64,000 nt of DNA from an uncultured Alphaproteobacteria bacterium (GCA_944391425.1 CALXTO010000002.1:1-64000); one strand, 5' to 3'. Shown: positions 1 to 8,785, counted from the first letter of the stretch. Notes: a model not told the origin generated them from the sequence alone. Made by a program: numbers and translations.

Positions 1-488
1 GCGGCAAACTGGATAAACCTGTTGTCAAATGCCAAAACAGATCCGAGGAGGTTCCAGGGAAAACCCGTAAGAATAAAGCTGCGCACCCACTCGGAAAAGA
101 CCCATAACGCACAGAAAGCCAGATATTGTGCCGGCAGTTTTCTGAAGAAAAACGATGTCCAGGCCGGAACGGCGATGAAAAGACCAAAAAAGAATCCGCA
201 GGCCAGAAAAACAATCGGGCAGAGCCAACCGAAAGTTGCCGCGTCAATCAGCAGGGCATTACCAATCCAGGAAAAACCAAAAGCAAAAAAAGCGAAACCG
301 AAAGCGTATCCGGTTTTGAAGGCTTTTGCGGCGGAGGAAGCATGGTGGATAAGCCAAATCAGGACGCTGAAAGAAACGAATAACAGCGGAAAAAGATAAA
401 AAGGGGGCAGGGCGGCAACTGCCAGCCAGCCGCATATAAATGCCGTGAGGAGAGGATATTTCTCAAATTTTCCTTTCAGCTGTTTCAT
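1..488 (-). CDS. lnt: Apolipoprotein N-acyltransferase, N-terminal part (cut by window edge)
   Basis: Reading the minus strand from the ATG at 488 gives about 162 residues with no stop before the window edge. It begins [20 protein letters not shown] and continues as a run of hydrophobic helices containing FGFSWIGNALL, FVSFSVLIWLIHH and a WVRSFILTGFPWNLLG stretch, typical of the membrane half of Lnt, which adds the third acyl chain to outer-membrane lipoproteins. The carbon-nitrogen hydrolase domain with the catalytic Glu-Lys-Cys lies outside the window. The start lies inside the end of the upstream corC-like gene (26-nt overlap), so translation is probably coupled. The corC-lnt order is a standard proteobacterial arrangement. 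Confidence 0.88.
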   Translation of the reverse strand, partial: MKQLKGKFEKYPLLTAFICGWLAVAALPPFYLFPLLFVSFSVLIWLIHHASSAAKAFKTGYAFGFAFFAFGFSWIGNALLIDAATFGWLCPIVFLACGFFFGLFIAVPAWTSFFFRKLPAQYLAFCALWVFSEWVRSFILTGFPWNLLGSVLAFDNRFIQFA

Positions 489-1362
489 GCTCTTGTTCCG
501 AGGGAAGGACAATCATAATTTTTTTTATGCGACGGGGATCAACTTCGAGAATTCTGAATTTGATGCCGTCGAATCCGTCAATGACTTCTCCGCGGCTGGG
601 AATACGCTGTGCCAGGTGAAAAACAAGGCCGCCGAGAGTTTCAATATCGGAGGCTTCTTCCTCGTCAAGGCCGGTTGTCAAATCAAGGTTGCAGATCTCT
701 TTTATTTCAGGAATTTCTGCTTTGGCATCGGCAATGATGGTGCCGTTTTCCTGAATATTGATGACCGGATCTTCGTCAAAGTCGTATTCGTCTTCAATGT
801 CACCGACAATTTCTTCAAGAAGGTCTTCGATTGTTACCAGGCCGTCAATTCCACCATATTCATCTACGACCATGGCCATATGGACTTTTTGACGTTGCAT
901 TTCGCTTAAAAGGTCAAGAACGCGCATGGACGGAGAGACAAATTTGACGTTTGAGGTTATAATTTGAGATACTTTAATGTCTTTTTGGCCTTTAAGAAAG
1001 CATTTGACCAAATCAATGACATGAATAATGCCGATAATATCATCCAGGGAATCGCCGTAAATAGGAATGCGGGAATGCCCTTTGGTAATCATCAGTTCTG
1101 CCAAATCGCGGATATTCCCGTCTTTTTGAAAGGCAACAATATCCGCTCTGGGAATCATGGCGTTGCTGCATTTTTTGTTTTTGAGGCAGAGGATGTTGTT
1201 TAGCAGCAGTTGTTCATGTTCGCTGAAAGGTTCGTTGCCGTCAATTCCGGCTTCTTCAAGAAGATCTTCGATTGTTTCGCGGACGGTTTCCGGTTGTTTG
1301 TGGCGGAAAAAGGTAGTCACAAAGTTGCAAAAAGATGTTTCGTGTTTTGCTTCTTCAGACAT
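463..1362 (-). CDS. CorC/HlyC family protein with paired CBS domains
   Basis: The 299-residue protein has no DUF21 membrane domain. It contains a tandem CBS pair (about residues 65-190; [10 protein letters not shown] and [18 protein letters not shown], then [16 protein letters not shown]) followed by a C-terminal CorC_HlyC domain (about 205-290). Proteins of this soluble type are placed in magnesium/cobalt efflux or envelope homeostasis; the exact role here is inferred from the family only. It lies one base after ybeY and overlaps lnt, as in the usual ybeY-corC-lnt series. A second, membrane-anchored paralogue is encoded at 11996-13270. Confidence 0.9.
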   Translation of the reverse strand: MSEEAKHETSFCNFVTTFFRHKQPETVRETIEDLLEEAGIDGNEPFSEHEQLLLNNILCLKNKKCSNAMIPRADIVAFQKDGNIRDLAELMITKGHSRIPIYGDSLDDIIGIIHVIDLVKCFLKGQKDIKVSQIITSNVKFVSPSMRVLDLLSEMQRQKVHMAMVVDEYGGIDGLVTIEDLLEEIVGDIEDEYDFDEDPVINIQENGTIIADAKAEIPEIKEICNLDLTTGLDEEEASDIETLGGLVFHLAQRIPSRGEVIDGFDGIKFRILEVDPRRIKKIMIVLPSEQEHETAERKI

Positions 1363-1363
1363 T

Positions 1364-1873
1364 TTAGGACTCCTGATAAGGATTAGCGATGTTAAGCCGT
1401 TTTAAAACGGCGGTTTCCAGCCCTTCCATTTCTGTGGCTTCGGCATCGTTTTGGTGATCGTAGCCCAGCAAATGAAACAGGCCGTGGGTAAAAAGGTGGC
1501 AGAAATGATCATGCAGGCTGACCTGTTGTTCCAGGGCTTCTTTCTGCATGGTTTCAAGAGCAATGATAATGTCTCCGAGTTCCAGCAGTCCTTCGGGTTT
1601 GATATCAAAGTCCTCGGCATCGATGTTGGCAAAAGATAAAACATTTGTCGGACGATCCAATCCGCGGAATTCGTTGTTCAGTTCGCGAACATGGCTGTCC
1701 GCGCTCAGAGAGAGGTTTACGGCTGTGTCGTTGCCGATAAGAAATCCGCAGTTTTTTTGTTCGCGCATAAAAGAAAGCACTTGGCCGAAAACTTTTTGCG
1801 CGGTCGGCTCAACATCCGGAAAATACTTTTCCCAAGAAGGTTCTTCAATGAGAATGTTCAGGCTGTCATTCAT
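1364..1873 (-). CDS. ybeY: Endoribonuclease YbeY
   Basis: A 169-residue metal-dependent RNase for 16S rRNA 3'-end maturation and ribosome quality control. The zinc-binding signature is present near the C terminus as HGLFHLLGYDH (HGxxHLxGYDH), preceded by the conserved RGLDRPTNVLSF region. I chose the ATG at 1873, giving MNDSLNILIEEP; the open frame extends 27 codons further upstream but that part lies inside phoH and has no family similarity. The start overlaps the phoH stop by 8 nt, implying translational coupling. Confidence 0.95.
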   Translation of the reverse strand: MNDSLNILIEEPSWEKYFPDVEPTAQKVFGQVLSFMREQKNCGFLIGNDTAVNLSLSADSHVRELNNEFRGLDRPTNVLSFANIDAEDFDIKPEGLLELGDIIIALETMQKEALEQQVSLHDHFCHLFTHGLFHLLGYDHQNDAEATEMEGLETAVLKRLNIANPYQES

Positions 1874-2831
1874 CTCCGTATTCTTTCTTGCTTCGTTGTT
1901 CGTAAGCCTGAACGATTTTGGCCACCAGTCCATGACGGACGACGTCTGCCGCATTGAAGCGGACCGAACTGATGTTGGGCATCCCTTTTAAAACTTCCAA
2001 TGCATCTCTTAAGCCGGAAATGGTTCCTCTGGGAAGATCCACCTGGCTCAAGTCGCCATTGACAACCATGCGGGAGTTTTCACCCAGACGGGTCAGAAAC
2101 ATTTTCATTTGCATTGGCGTAGTGTTCTGGGCTTCATCCAGGATGACAAAAGCGTTGGAAAGAGTTCTTCCGCGCATAAACGCCAGCGGGGCAATTTCAA
2201 TTTCACCGAGAGCTATTTTTTTATCAACCTGTTCGGCCGGAAGCATTTCGTACAAAGCATCGTACAGCGGGCGCAGGTAAGGGTCAACTTTTTCCTTAAG
2301 GTCTCCGGGCAGAAAACCAAGGTTTTCTCCCGCTTCCACTGCCGGGCGGGAAAGGATGATCTTGTCAATTTTGCCTTCAAGCATCATGGAGACGGCCAAA
2401 GCAACGGCCAGATAGGTTTTTCCGGTACCGGCAGGGCCAAGGCCGAAAACAAGCTCGTTGTTCATCATTTCCTGAATATAAGCGGCTTGGGTGGCGGAAC
2501 GTGGATAAATATGACGTTTTTTGGTCTTGAGGACAATATTGCTCAAATCCTGAGCCGTGGCGCTGTCCGTATGGCCATCACTGAAACGAACGGCGGCTTT
2601 GACTTCCTGTTCGTTGATTTCAATGCCTTTGCTGACTTTGTTGTAAAGGACTTCAATAGCTGTTTTGGCTTGTTCGGCGGCTTCGGCCGGTCCTTTGATG
2701 TTTATCTGGTTGCCAAAGGAAGAAATTTCAACGCCGAGGATTTTTTCGAGCAGGCGCAGATTGTCGTCCTGAGAGCCTACCAGTTGCTGAATGAGCGTGT
2801 TGTTATATAATTCGAAAGTTATTTCAGCCAT
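1866..2831 (-). CDS. ybeZ: PhoH-like ATPase (YbeZ type)
   Basis: A 321-residue P-loop ATPase of the PhoH family. The Walker A motif GPAGTGKTYLA is around residue 130 and Walker B appears in AFVILDEAQNTT. The first 100 residues resemble the small N-terminal nucleic-acid-binding-like region found in YbeZ-type proteins. YbeZ interacts with YbeY in rRNA metabolism in other bacteria, and the 8-nt overlap with ybeY supports the same partnership here. The start at 2831 lies 2 bases after the miaB stop. Confidence 0.93.
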   Translation of the reverse strand: MAEITFELYNNTLIQQLVGSQDDNLRLLEKILGVEISSFGNQINIKGPAEAAEQAKTAIEVLYNKVSKGIEINEQEVKAAVRFSDGHTDSATAQDLSNIVLKTKKRHIYPRSATQAAYIQEMMNNELVFGLGPAGTGKTYLAVALAVSMMLEGKIDKIILSRPAVEAGENLGFLPGDLKEKVDPYLRPLYDALYEMLPAEQVDKKIALGEIEIAPLAFMRGRTLSNAFVILDEAQNTTPMQMKMFLTRLGENSRMVVNGDLSQVDLPRGTISGLRDALEVLKGMPNISSVRFNAADVVRHGLVAKIVQAYEQRSKKEYGDE

Positions 2832-2833
2832 GG

Positions 2834-4168
2834 TTATGTTCCTTCCTGTATACCGGTCAGCGAATTGGCGGTTGCCCCGGTGATTTTGACGTTAATTATT
2901 TTGTTGCGGCATTCTTTGCCCAGTGCGGCATGAAGGTTTTGCATATAAGGCGTGCGCCCGATAAGCTGCCCTTTATGGCGGCCTTTGTTGTCAAACAGTA
3001 CCGGCATGATTTTACCGACACTTTCTTTATTAAACTTTAACTGATATGAAAATAACAGATTTTGGAGGATTTCCAGACGTTCTTTTTTTACTTTTTCTTC
3101 CACTTGTCCGGGCATAAGCGCTGCCGGCGTTCCGGCACGGCGGGAATATTTGAATGAAAAGGCCTGAATGAATTTGACTTTGTTTACAAGGTCAAGCGTT
3201 GCCTGAAAATCGGCATCGGTTTCGCCGGGGAATCCGACGATAAAATCGGAAGAAAACCCTAAATCCGGATTGGCATCTCTTAACTTTCCGATGATTTCAA
3301 GATATTGTCCGGAGGTATGACGGCGGTTCATGGCCTTGAGGATGGAATCGGATCCGGATTGGACGGGCAGGTGAAGATAGGGCATGAGTTTTTTGATTTC
3401 CCGATGGCAGGAAATAAGGTCATCGTCGACATCGGCCGGATAGGAGGTAGTGTAGCGGATACGTTCAAGTCCGTCGATTTCATCAAGTTTATGCAGAAGA
3501 TAAGCCAGGTTTCGTTCTTTGCCGCCGGCATCCTCACCGTGGTAGGAGTTGACGTTTTGCCCCAGCAGATTAATTTCCAACGAGCCGCCTTCAACCAGGC
3601 GCCGCGCTTCTTTGACAACGTCTTCTACGGGGCGGGAAGTTTCGATGCCGCGGGTATAAGGCACGACGCAGTAGGTGCAGAAATTGTTGCAGCCTTCCTG
3701 AATGGCAAGAAAAGAGCAGCCGCCCATAGAAGTGTTTGCGGGAAGAAAGTCGAATTTTGATTCGGCCGGAAATTCGGTGTCAATCAGCGGTTCGCCCTTG
3801 CGGCGAGAAATTTGGGCCAAAACAGCGGGCAGCCGGTGATAGGTGAGAGGCCCAAGAGCAAAATCAACGAAAGGCGCCCGTTTGGCAATTTGCTCGTCTT
3901 CAGCCTGAACAACGCAACCGACGACGCCGATGACGGTGTCCAGTCCTTTGGCAAGACGTTCTTCTCTGATCATGTTAAGGCGTCCGAGGTCCGAAAAGAC
4001 CTTTTCGGCGGCTTTCTCCCGAATGTGGCAGGTGTTAAAAATTACCAAATCCGCGTTTTGAGGAGAGGTGGCTTCCGTCAGCCCGAGATTTTGCAGAATA
4101 GCGGCGATGCGGTGAGAATCGTAAACATTCATCTGGCAGCCGAAAGTTTTAATATAATATTTCTTCAC
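2834..4168 (-). CDS. miaB: tRNA-2-methylthio-N6-dimethylallyladenosine synthase MiaB
   Basis: A 444-residue radical-SAM methylthiotransferase that converts i6A37 to ms2i6A37 in tRNA. The N-terminal UPF0004 domain starts with KTFGCQMNVYDS (auxiliary-cluster Cys11 and downstream Cys residues). The radical-SAM CxxxCxxC motif is CNNFCTYC, followed by VVPYTRG, and a TRAM domain closes the protein. Length is standard. It is the first gene of the minus-strand miaB-phoH-ybeY-corC-lnt operon; the divergent intergenic space to the TerB gene (4169-4329) probably holds its promoter. Confidence 0.97.
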   Translation of the reverse strand: MKKYYIKTFGCQMNVYDSHRIAAILQNLGLTEATSPQNADLVIFNTCHIREKAAEKVFSDLGRLNMIREERLAKGLDTVIGVVGCVVQAEDEQIAKRAPFVDFALGPLTYHRLPAVLAQISRRKGEPLIDTEFPAESKFDFLPANTSMGGCSFLAIQEGCNNFCTYCVVPYTRGIETSRPVEDVVKEARRLVEGGSLEINLLGQNVNSYHGEDAGGKERNLAYLLHKLDEIDGLERIRYTTSYPADVDDDLISCHREIKKLMPYLHLPVQSGSDSILKAMNRRHTSGQYLEIIGKLRDANPDLGFSSDFIVGFPGETDADFQATLDLVNKVKFIQAFSFKYSRRAGTPAALMPGQVEEKVKKERLEILQNLLFSYQLKFNKESVGKIMPVLFDNKGRHKGQLIGRTPYMQNLHAALGKECRNKIINVKITGATANSLTGIQEGT

Positions 4169-4276
4169 TCTGTTCTCATCAAAATTATCAAACTAACTTT
4201 CAGTTTAAGCCATTGTGGCGTTAATTTCAAATCTTTTTTGGGCTTTTTGAGGCGGAGCTGCTTTTTGATTGTGTTT

Positions 4277-4305
4277 TTGCAAAATTTTGTTAATATATAG
4301 ATAAT
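4277..4305 (+). promoter_or_regulatory. Predicted sigma70-type promoter for the TerB-like gene
   Basis: TTGCAA at 4277-4282, a 17-bp AT-rich spacer, and GATAAT at 4300-4305. A ribosome-binding site (ACAGGAG, 4314-4320) and ATG at 4330 follow at sensible distances. Confidence 0.6.
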
Positions 4306-4329
4306 CAGTAATAACAGGAGATTTCCGCA

Positions 4330-4776
4330 ATGTCTAATTTTAACATGGAGAATGATATGAGTTATCTGGCCGACATGAACGAAGATGAACGAGTAGCTTT
4401 TCTTAAAGTTTTAGTGCGTCTGGCAAAAGCGGACGGAAACATCGACAGCGGCGAAAAAGATTTTATCGCGAATCTGGGCATGATTTTTCAGGTTCCGGCT
4501 TCCCGATACGACGAGATTAAAAACGTAGGAAATGACGAAGAGGTGGTTAAAGCCGTTAAAGCCATTCGCAGCCGCCGTACGGCACTGGAGCTGATTAAGG
4601 AAATGTGCCTGTTGGCCAATTCCGACAGCGATTTGTCGGACAAAGAAACGCTGCTGATTGGAAAAGTCGGACAGGCGATGGGCGTTGAATTGGAAAAAAT
4701 CGAGCAGATCAGCCAGTGGGTTATTGACAGAATTATCTGGCTGGAAGAAGGCAAAATTATTTTTGAAAGAGTGTAA
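4330..4776 (+). CDS. TerB-like helical domain protein
   Basis: A 148-residue soluble, mostly helical protein. The pattern VRLAKADGNIDSGEKDFI (residues about 30-47) and a second acidic helix pair LLANSDSDLSDKETLLIGKV match the TerB/DjlA-type fold, a seven-helix domain that carries an acidic metal-binding patch in tellurite-resistance proteins. No other ter gene is nearby, so a tellurite role is not supported. It sits 26 bp upstream of a long coiled-coil protein in the same direction and probably forms a two-gene unit with it. Confidence 0.75.
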   Translation: MSNFNMENDMSYLADMNEDERVAFLKVLVRLAKADGNIDSGEKDFIANLGMIFQVPASRYDEIKNVGNDEEVVKAVKAIRSRRTALELIKEMCLLANSDSDLSDKETLLIGKVGQAMGVELEKIEQISQWVIDRIIWLEEGKIIFERV

Positions 4777-4802
4777 AGCCAAGCGCCGAAGGGAGAGCAG
4801 CC

Positions 4803-5828
4803 ATGCAAAGAGATGTAGAAGCTTACCGCGAGTGGAAGGAAAGTTTTGCTGAAAATAACGAGAAACTAAACCGAGAAATTGTTTCCCTGTATCGTCGTAC
4901 GCCCGACCAGCAGCTGACGGAAGCTGCAATCCGGGAACATCTGAATCGGGTACCGCCTCAGGTTTTGAGAAAAGAGGCGGACAAGTTTATTGCCAAACAA
5001 GGTTTAGAAAATGCCGGCAGTCCGGCCGGAATATCTCTTAAGGAAGAGCTGAAAAAGAATACGAATTTTCAGGGGATGACGGTCAGTACGTTTGATTTGG
5101 ATTATATGATTGCGGAAACACTGCAAAAACTTTATTCCAGTGAAGATCCCCGGGCGGAGTATTATGACTGGGTGGAAACCCAACAAAAAATTGCTTTGGA
5201 TATTAATACCGGCGGAACAACCCAAGAAGAGGTTGATGCCCGCAACTTGTTTATTGATTTTTTGGATGACAGGGAAACGGAAATTAAACGTATTATGTCG
5301 CTGTATGCCGGTGCTGCCATTCACGGACAGGGCTATTATAAGGACATGGCTCAGGAAAAGCTGGCTTTCCTGACTTTTAAACTCAGCGAATTGAGACGCC
5401 TGCGAACCCGTACCGAACAGCTGAAGAACAAATCTGACGAGCAAGAACGGAGAGAACAAGAGCTTGAAAAAGATGCCAGAGTGCTGGCGGCCGGAACGGC
5501 GATGGTTGCGACAGCTTCCGCGGCGGAAACCTATATGCTGGCAAAAACAGGCATGTTTGCCAAAGACTATGAAAAGAATCTGGGCGAATATATGGTTGAA
5601 TTCCGTCCCGTTTCCAGAAACAGAGAAGAAGCGGAGCGAAAAATATCGTCTGTTCGGGAAAACTCACGGAAGATGGCGGAAATGATTAACGGTTTTCGTT
5701 TCGGGAAGTCTAAGGAAGAACAGGAAAAAGAAGGGAAAACTCAGCTTCTGAAGGATAGAATCCGCCGGATCAAAGGCTTTGAAATGTCACGTTTCAATAC
5801 GCTGGAAAGGGATTCTCTTTCGGCATAA
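4803..5828 (+). CDS. Hypothetical charged, largely coiled-coil protein
   Basis: I do not recognise this 341-residue protein. It is very rich in Glu, Lys and Arg, with likely coiled coil around residues 190-225 (LRRLRTRTEQLKNKSDEQER) and a basic C-terminal third. A short low-charge stretch, VLAAGTAMVATASAAETYML (about 228-247), is the only segment that could contact a membrane, but it is weak for a transmembrane helix. No signal peptide. Spacing of 26 bp after the TerB-like gene, with GGGAGAG just before the ATG, suggests co-expression. Confidence 0.7.
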   Translation: MQRDVEAYREWKESFAENNEKLNREIVSLYRRTPDQQLTEAAIREHLNRVPPQVLRKEADKFIAKQGLENAGSPAGISLKEELKKNTNFQGMTVSTFDLDYMIAETLQKLYSSEDPRAEYYDWVETQQKIALDINTGGTTQEEVDARNLFIDFLDDRETEIKRIMSLYAGAAIHGQGYYKDMAQEKLAFLTFKLSELRRLRTRTEQLKNKSDEQERREQELEKDARVLAAGTAMVATASAAETYMLAKTGMFAKDYEKNLGEYMVEFRPVSRNREEAERKISSVRENSRKMAEMINGFRFGKSKEEQEKEGKTQLLKDRIRRIKGFEMSRFNTLERDSLSA

Positions 5829-5842
5829 AACAGATTTGTTTA

Positions 5843-5871
5843 TTGACAGAAAGATGAAGTTGGATTATCAA
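5843..5871 (+). promoter_or_regulatory. Predicted promoter for the yggT-DUF167-folD unit
   Basis: A perfect TTGACA at 5843-5848, a 17-bp spacer and TATCAA at 5866-5871, 33 bp before the yggT start. The RBS AGGAG precedes ATG 5905. Confidence 0.5.
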
Positions 5872-5904
5872 ATCTATGGTTGTTAATATTAGGAGAATAT
5901 TATA

Positions 5905-6204
5905 ATGGGAGCTATTTTTGAGCCGTTTGTGTATGTTATCGCCCTGCTGGTCGATATTTATTTCAAGATTGTCGTGGTTCAAGTTGTTTTGTATTGGCTG
6001 ATTCACTTTAAAGTCTTGGAACCTTCCAATAAATATGCTCAGAAAACCGTTGAAGTTTTAGATAAGCTTACGGTGCCTGTTTATAAGAAAATCGGAGAAA
6101 AAATTCCGCCGATTTCCGGATTTGATTTCTCACCGTTTATCTTGTTGCTGGCATTGATTTTTGTCAGCCGTCTGTTGATGAGACTCAGCGCTTTGATGCT
6201 GTAG
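5905..6204 (+). CDS. YggT family membrane protein
   Basis: A 99-residue protein with two hydrophobic segments (about residues 5-32 and 75-95) separated by a conserved linker, KLTVPVYKKIGEKIPPISGFDFSPF, characteristic of YggT/YlmG proteins (broken here: KLTVPVYKKIGEKIPP then ISGFDFSPF). The family is linked to membrane and nucleoid organisation and osmotic stress; the precise function is not known. The adjacency to a DUF167 gene is common in proteobacteria. Confidence 0.9.
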   Translation: MGAIFEPFVYVIALLVDIYFKIVVVQVVLYWLIHFKVLEPSNKYAQKTVEVLDKLTVPVYKKIGEKIPPISGFDFSPFILLLALIFVSRLLMRLSALML

Positions 6205-6213
6205 GGTCGAGAA

Positions 6214-6528
6214 TTGGTTTTTGAGGAAAATCGACAAGAGTTTTTTTTGAGAGTTAGGCTTGTGCCTAACTCTTCTTGTTGTCAGGTCGGTGGCATTTTT
6301 ACCAATGTACGGGGCGAAGAATTTTTGAAGATCAACGTGGTCAGCGTTCCTGAAAAAGGGAAAGCCAATGAGGAGCTTTTAAAGTTTTTAGCCAAGTCGT
6401 TCAGGATTGCCAAGTCGGCCATTGAAATTGTTGCCGGAGAAACCGACCGTTGCAAAAAACTGCGTATTACCGGCAGCACGGAAGGAATAAAAGCCAAAAT
6501 CAGCCAGTGGCTGGAGGAGGAAAAATGA
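6214..6528 (+). CDS. DUF167 (YggU) family protein, TTG start
   Basis: A 104-residue member of the YggU/DUF167 family, recognised by RLVPNSSC, VSVPEKGKANEELLKFLAK and GETDRCKKLRI. The molecular role of the family is unknown. The only usable start after the in-frame stop shared with yggT (6202-6204) is TTG at 6214. The stop overlaps the folD start in an ATGA arrangement. Confidence 0.88.
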   Translation: MVFEENRQEFFLRVRLVPNSSCCQVGGIFTNVRGEEFLKINVVSVPEKGKANEELLKFLAKSFRIAKSAIEIVAGETDRCKKLRITGSTEGIKAKISQWLEEEK

Positions 6529-7412
6529 CAGCCTGTATTATAGACGGGAAAGCCGTTGCCGCCGGAATCAGAAAAGATTTAGCCAAAAAGACCACTGCCT
6601 GCAGTCATACTCCGGTATTAGCCGTGGTTTTGGTGGGTGAAAACGAAGCGAGCCGGATTTATGTGCGCAACAAGAAAAAAGCGGCTGCAGAGGTTGGAAT
6701 CCGCTGTGAGGTTTTTGAATTTTCAGGCAGCATCGGTGAAAATGCTTTATTGTCAAGCATCCAGGATTTGAATGACGATCCACATGTCGACGGTATTATC
6801 GTGCAACTTCCCCTACCGCCTCAAATTAATCCGCAAAAGGTGTTGTCCCATATCAATCCCGGAAAAGATGTTGACGGTTTCAGCCCGTATAATGTGGGAT
6901 TGCTGGCTGAACGAGAAGAAAGCGCGGTTGTTGCCGCTACTCCAAAAGGGATTTTAAAACTGTTGGAAAGCACGGGAGAATCTCTGGAGGGAAAACATGT
7001 CGTTATTATCGGCCGCTCAAACATTGTCGGTCGCCCGACGGCTTTGTTGTTGTTGAATCACGATTGTACGGTAACGGTTACCCATTCAAAAACAGTCAAT
7101 TTGTCCGATACGGTACGGCAGGCTGATATTGTAGTTGCGGCCTGCGGCTGTCCTAAAATAGTCAAAAAAGACTGGATTAAGCCGGGCGCAATCATTATTG
7201 ACGTCGGCATCAATCGGCTTGAAGACGGGAGCCTTTGTGGAGATGTCGATTTTGAAGAAGTAAAAGAAACGGCCTCGTACATTACGCCGGTTCCGGGCGG
7301 AGTCGGTCCCATGACGGTGGCGATGCTGCTTGAAAATACGCTGGAAGCGGCACAACGACATGCATGCTGTCATGACGAAAATTGTCATTGCGGCCGGTGC
7401 GGCGGAAACTAA
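6525..7412 (+). CDS. folD: Bifunctional methylenetetrahydrofolate dehydrogenase/cyclohydrolase
   Basis: A 295-residue FolD: it interconverts 5,10-methylene-THF, 5,10-methenyl-THF and 10-formyl-THF. Signatures include SRIYVRNKKKAA with the catalytic lysine, DGIIVQLPLP, the NADP-binding GRSNIVGRP and the terminal PVPGGVGPMTVAMLLENT. The ATG at 6525 follows GGAGGAGG and overlaps the DUF167 stop by four bases. Oddly, the protein carries a C-terminal extension of about 15 residues with Cys281, Cys282, His283, Cys287, His288, Cys289 and Cys292, resembling a small metal-binding tail that FolD normally lacks. Confidence 0.96.
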   Translation: MTACIIDGKAVAAGIRKDLAKKTTACSHTPVLAVVLVGENEASRIYVRNKKKAAAEVGIRCEVFEFSGSIGENALLSSIQDLNDDPHVDGIIVQLPLPPQINPQKVLSHINPGKDVDGFSPYNVGLLAEREESAVVAATPKGILKLLESTGESLEGKHVVIIGRSNIVGRPTALLLLNHDCTVTVTHSKTVNLSDTVRQADIVVAACGCPKIVKKDWIKPGAIIIDVGINRLEDGSLCGDVDFEEVKETASYITPVPGGVGPMTVAMLLENTLEAAQRHACCHDENCHCGRCGGN

Positions 7413-7480
7413 TCTTAAAAATTTTAAAATAGCGATTATATTTTCCTTATCTGTGCAACAGGCAGACGAGGTATGTTTTT

Positions 7481-8113
7481 ATGAATAAAATCGGAAAAGT
7501 CTTTATCTTGGACGATGATCGGCTTTTTTTACGTCTATACCAACAGTTGTTGGAAGCAAAAGGTTATGAAGTTTTTGCAACGGATAACGCATATAAATTT
7601 ATTTTATACGGCAGAGAAGTTTTGCCGGATGTCTTTTTTTTAGACGTTAATATGCCAAAGATGAGCGGATGGGAGGTTTTAGACAGGATTAATCATGACA
7701 AAGCTTTGGAAGAAGTTCCGGTTGTTGTTTTAAGCGTTAATCAAGATGAAGATCTGGCAGATGTTAAAGGAGCTGCTCATTTTTTATGTAAACCTTTGGA
7801 TATGGAGGAGTTGACGGAGATTTTGGAAAGTTATTGTCTGGGGCATAAAGACCATGATATTTTACTGCTTGAAGGCTATGAACCAATGTTCAGCTGTTGC
7901 CGCAGTATTCGGGAAAAAACGCGAAAGAGCTGCTTTTGCACCCATGATCTGAAAGGGGCGAAAAAATACCTGAAAAAAAACAAACCCGGAAAAATAATTG
8001 TACGCCACAGCAAAGAAAAATTCGGGCAAATTCAAAAGGAACTTTCCGGACGGGAGATGTTCAGAGCCGAAACTTTTCAAGATGTGGAAAATCTTGCCGG
8101 GAATCTTAAATAA
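7481..8113 (+). CDS. Response-regulator receiver protein with degenerate second domain
   Basis: A 210-residue protein. Residues 1-120 are a receiver domain: acidic DDD at 11-13, phosphoacceptor Asp55 in FFLDVNMPKMSGWE, Ser85 in VVLSVNQ and Lys104 in FLCKPLD. Residues 127-205 begin DILLLEGYEP and look like a second, degenerate alpha/beta receiver-like fold without the acidic pocket, containing Cys143, Cys144, Cys155 and Cys157. No DNA-binding or enzymatic output domain and no neighbouring histidine kinase are present, so partners must be elsewhere. Confidence 0.85.
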   Translation: MNKIGKVFILDDDRLFLRLYQQLLEAKGYEVFATDNAYKFILYGREVLPDVFFLDVNMPKMSGWEVLDRINHDKALEEVPVVVLSVNQDEDLADVKGAAHFLCKPLDMEELTEILESYCLGHKDHDILLLEGYEPMFSCCRSIREKTRKSCFCTHDLKGAKKYLKKNKPGKIIVRHSKEKFGQIQKELSGREMFRAETFQDVENLAGNLK

Positions 8114-8167
8114 ATATTTATTTTTATTCGTTAAGCTTTCCTGAGTGATATTTTTAAGGAAAGTCTG

Positions 8168-8785
8168 ATGGGTATTTTAAAATATGTAAGTTCTTCCTTT
8201 CATAGCTGGGTTAAGGCCGTTTATGATTATATGCTGGATTTATCGGCTCGGCCGAACGCAATGTTTTTTTTATTTCTGGTCGCGTTTGCCGAGAGTTCCT
8301 TTTTTCCGATTCCGCCGGATATTATGATAATCCCCATGGTTTTGGCTATGCCCCAGAAGGCTTGGAGAATAGCCGGTCTGGCTACGGTAGCAAGCGTTGC
8401 CGGCGGGTATTTCGGTTATGCAATCGGCGTTTATTTTTTTGATTTGATTGCTAAACCGATTTTGACTTTTTACGGCTATATGCACCAATTTGACGTTTTT
8501 AAGGATTATTATCACGAATGGGGCGCCTGGATTGTATTCGGCGCGGGAATTACACCATTTCCGTATAAGGTAATTACAATTGCCAGCGGAGTGGTCGAAC
8601 TGAATTTGGCAACATTTACGATTGCTTCCGTTATTGCCAGGGGGATGCGTTTTTATCTGGTAGCTTGGCTGTTGAAAAAATACGGCGCGCCGATGAAGGT
8701 TTTTATTGAAAAAAATCTCGGGATTTTATCGGTTTTGTTTTTGATTTTGCTGATTGGCGGTTTTGTTGCCATTAAGTATATGTAG
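8168..8785 (+). CDS. DedA/YqaA family (SNARE-associated/VTT domain) membrane protein
   Basis: A 205-residue polytopic inner-membrane protein of the YqaA branch of the DedA superfamily. The conserved FAESSFFPIPPDIMIIP motif is near residues 40-56 and the family-typical FGAGITPFPYKVITIASGV is near 123-141. DedA-type proteins are implicated in lipid-carrier or phospholipid flipping and envelope homeostasis. It is preceded by AAGGAAAG at 8157-8164. Confidence 0.9.
   Translation: MGILKYVSSSFHSWVKAVYDYMLDLSARPNAMFFLFLVAFAESSFFPIPPDIMIIPMVLAMPQKAWRIAGLATVASVAGGYFGYAIGVYFFDLIAKPILTFYGYMHQFDVFKDYYHEWGAWIVFGAGITPFPYKVITIASGVVELNLATFTIASVIARGMRFYLVAWLLKKYGAPMKVFIEKNLGILSVLFLILLIGGFVAIKYM

Noticed and set aside
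445-909. A 154-residue plus-strand ORF opposite the corC-like gene
   Set aside because: It is the antisense shadow of a strongly recognised CBS protein and has no family features.
4330-4776. Tellurite resistance operon
   Set aside because: Only a TerB-like fold is present; no terA, terC, terD or terE neighbours.
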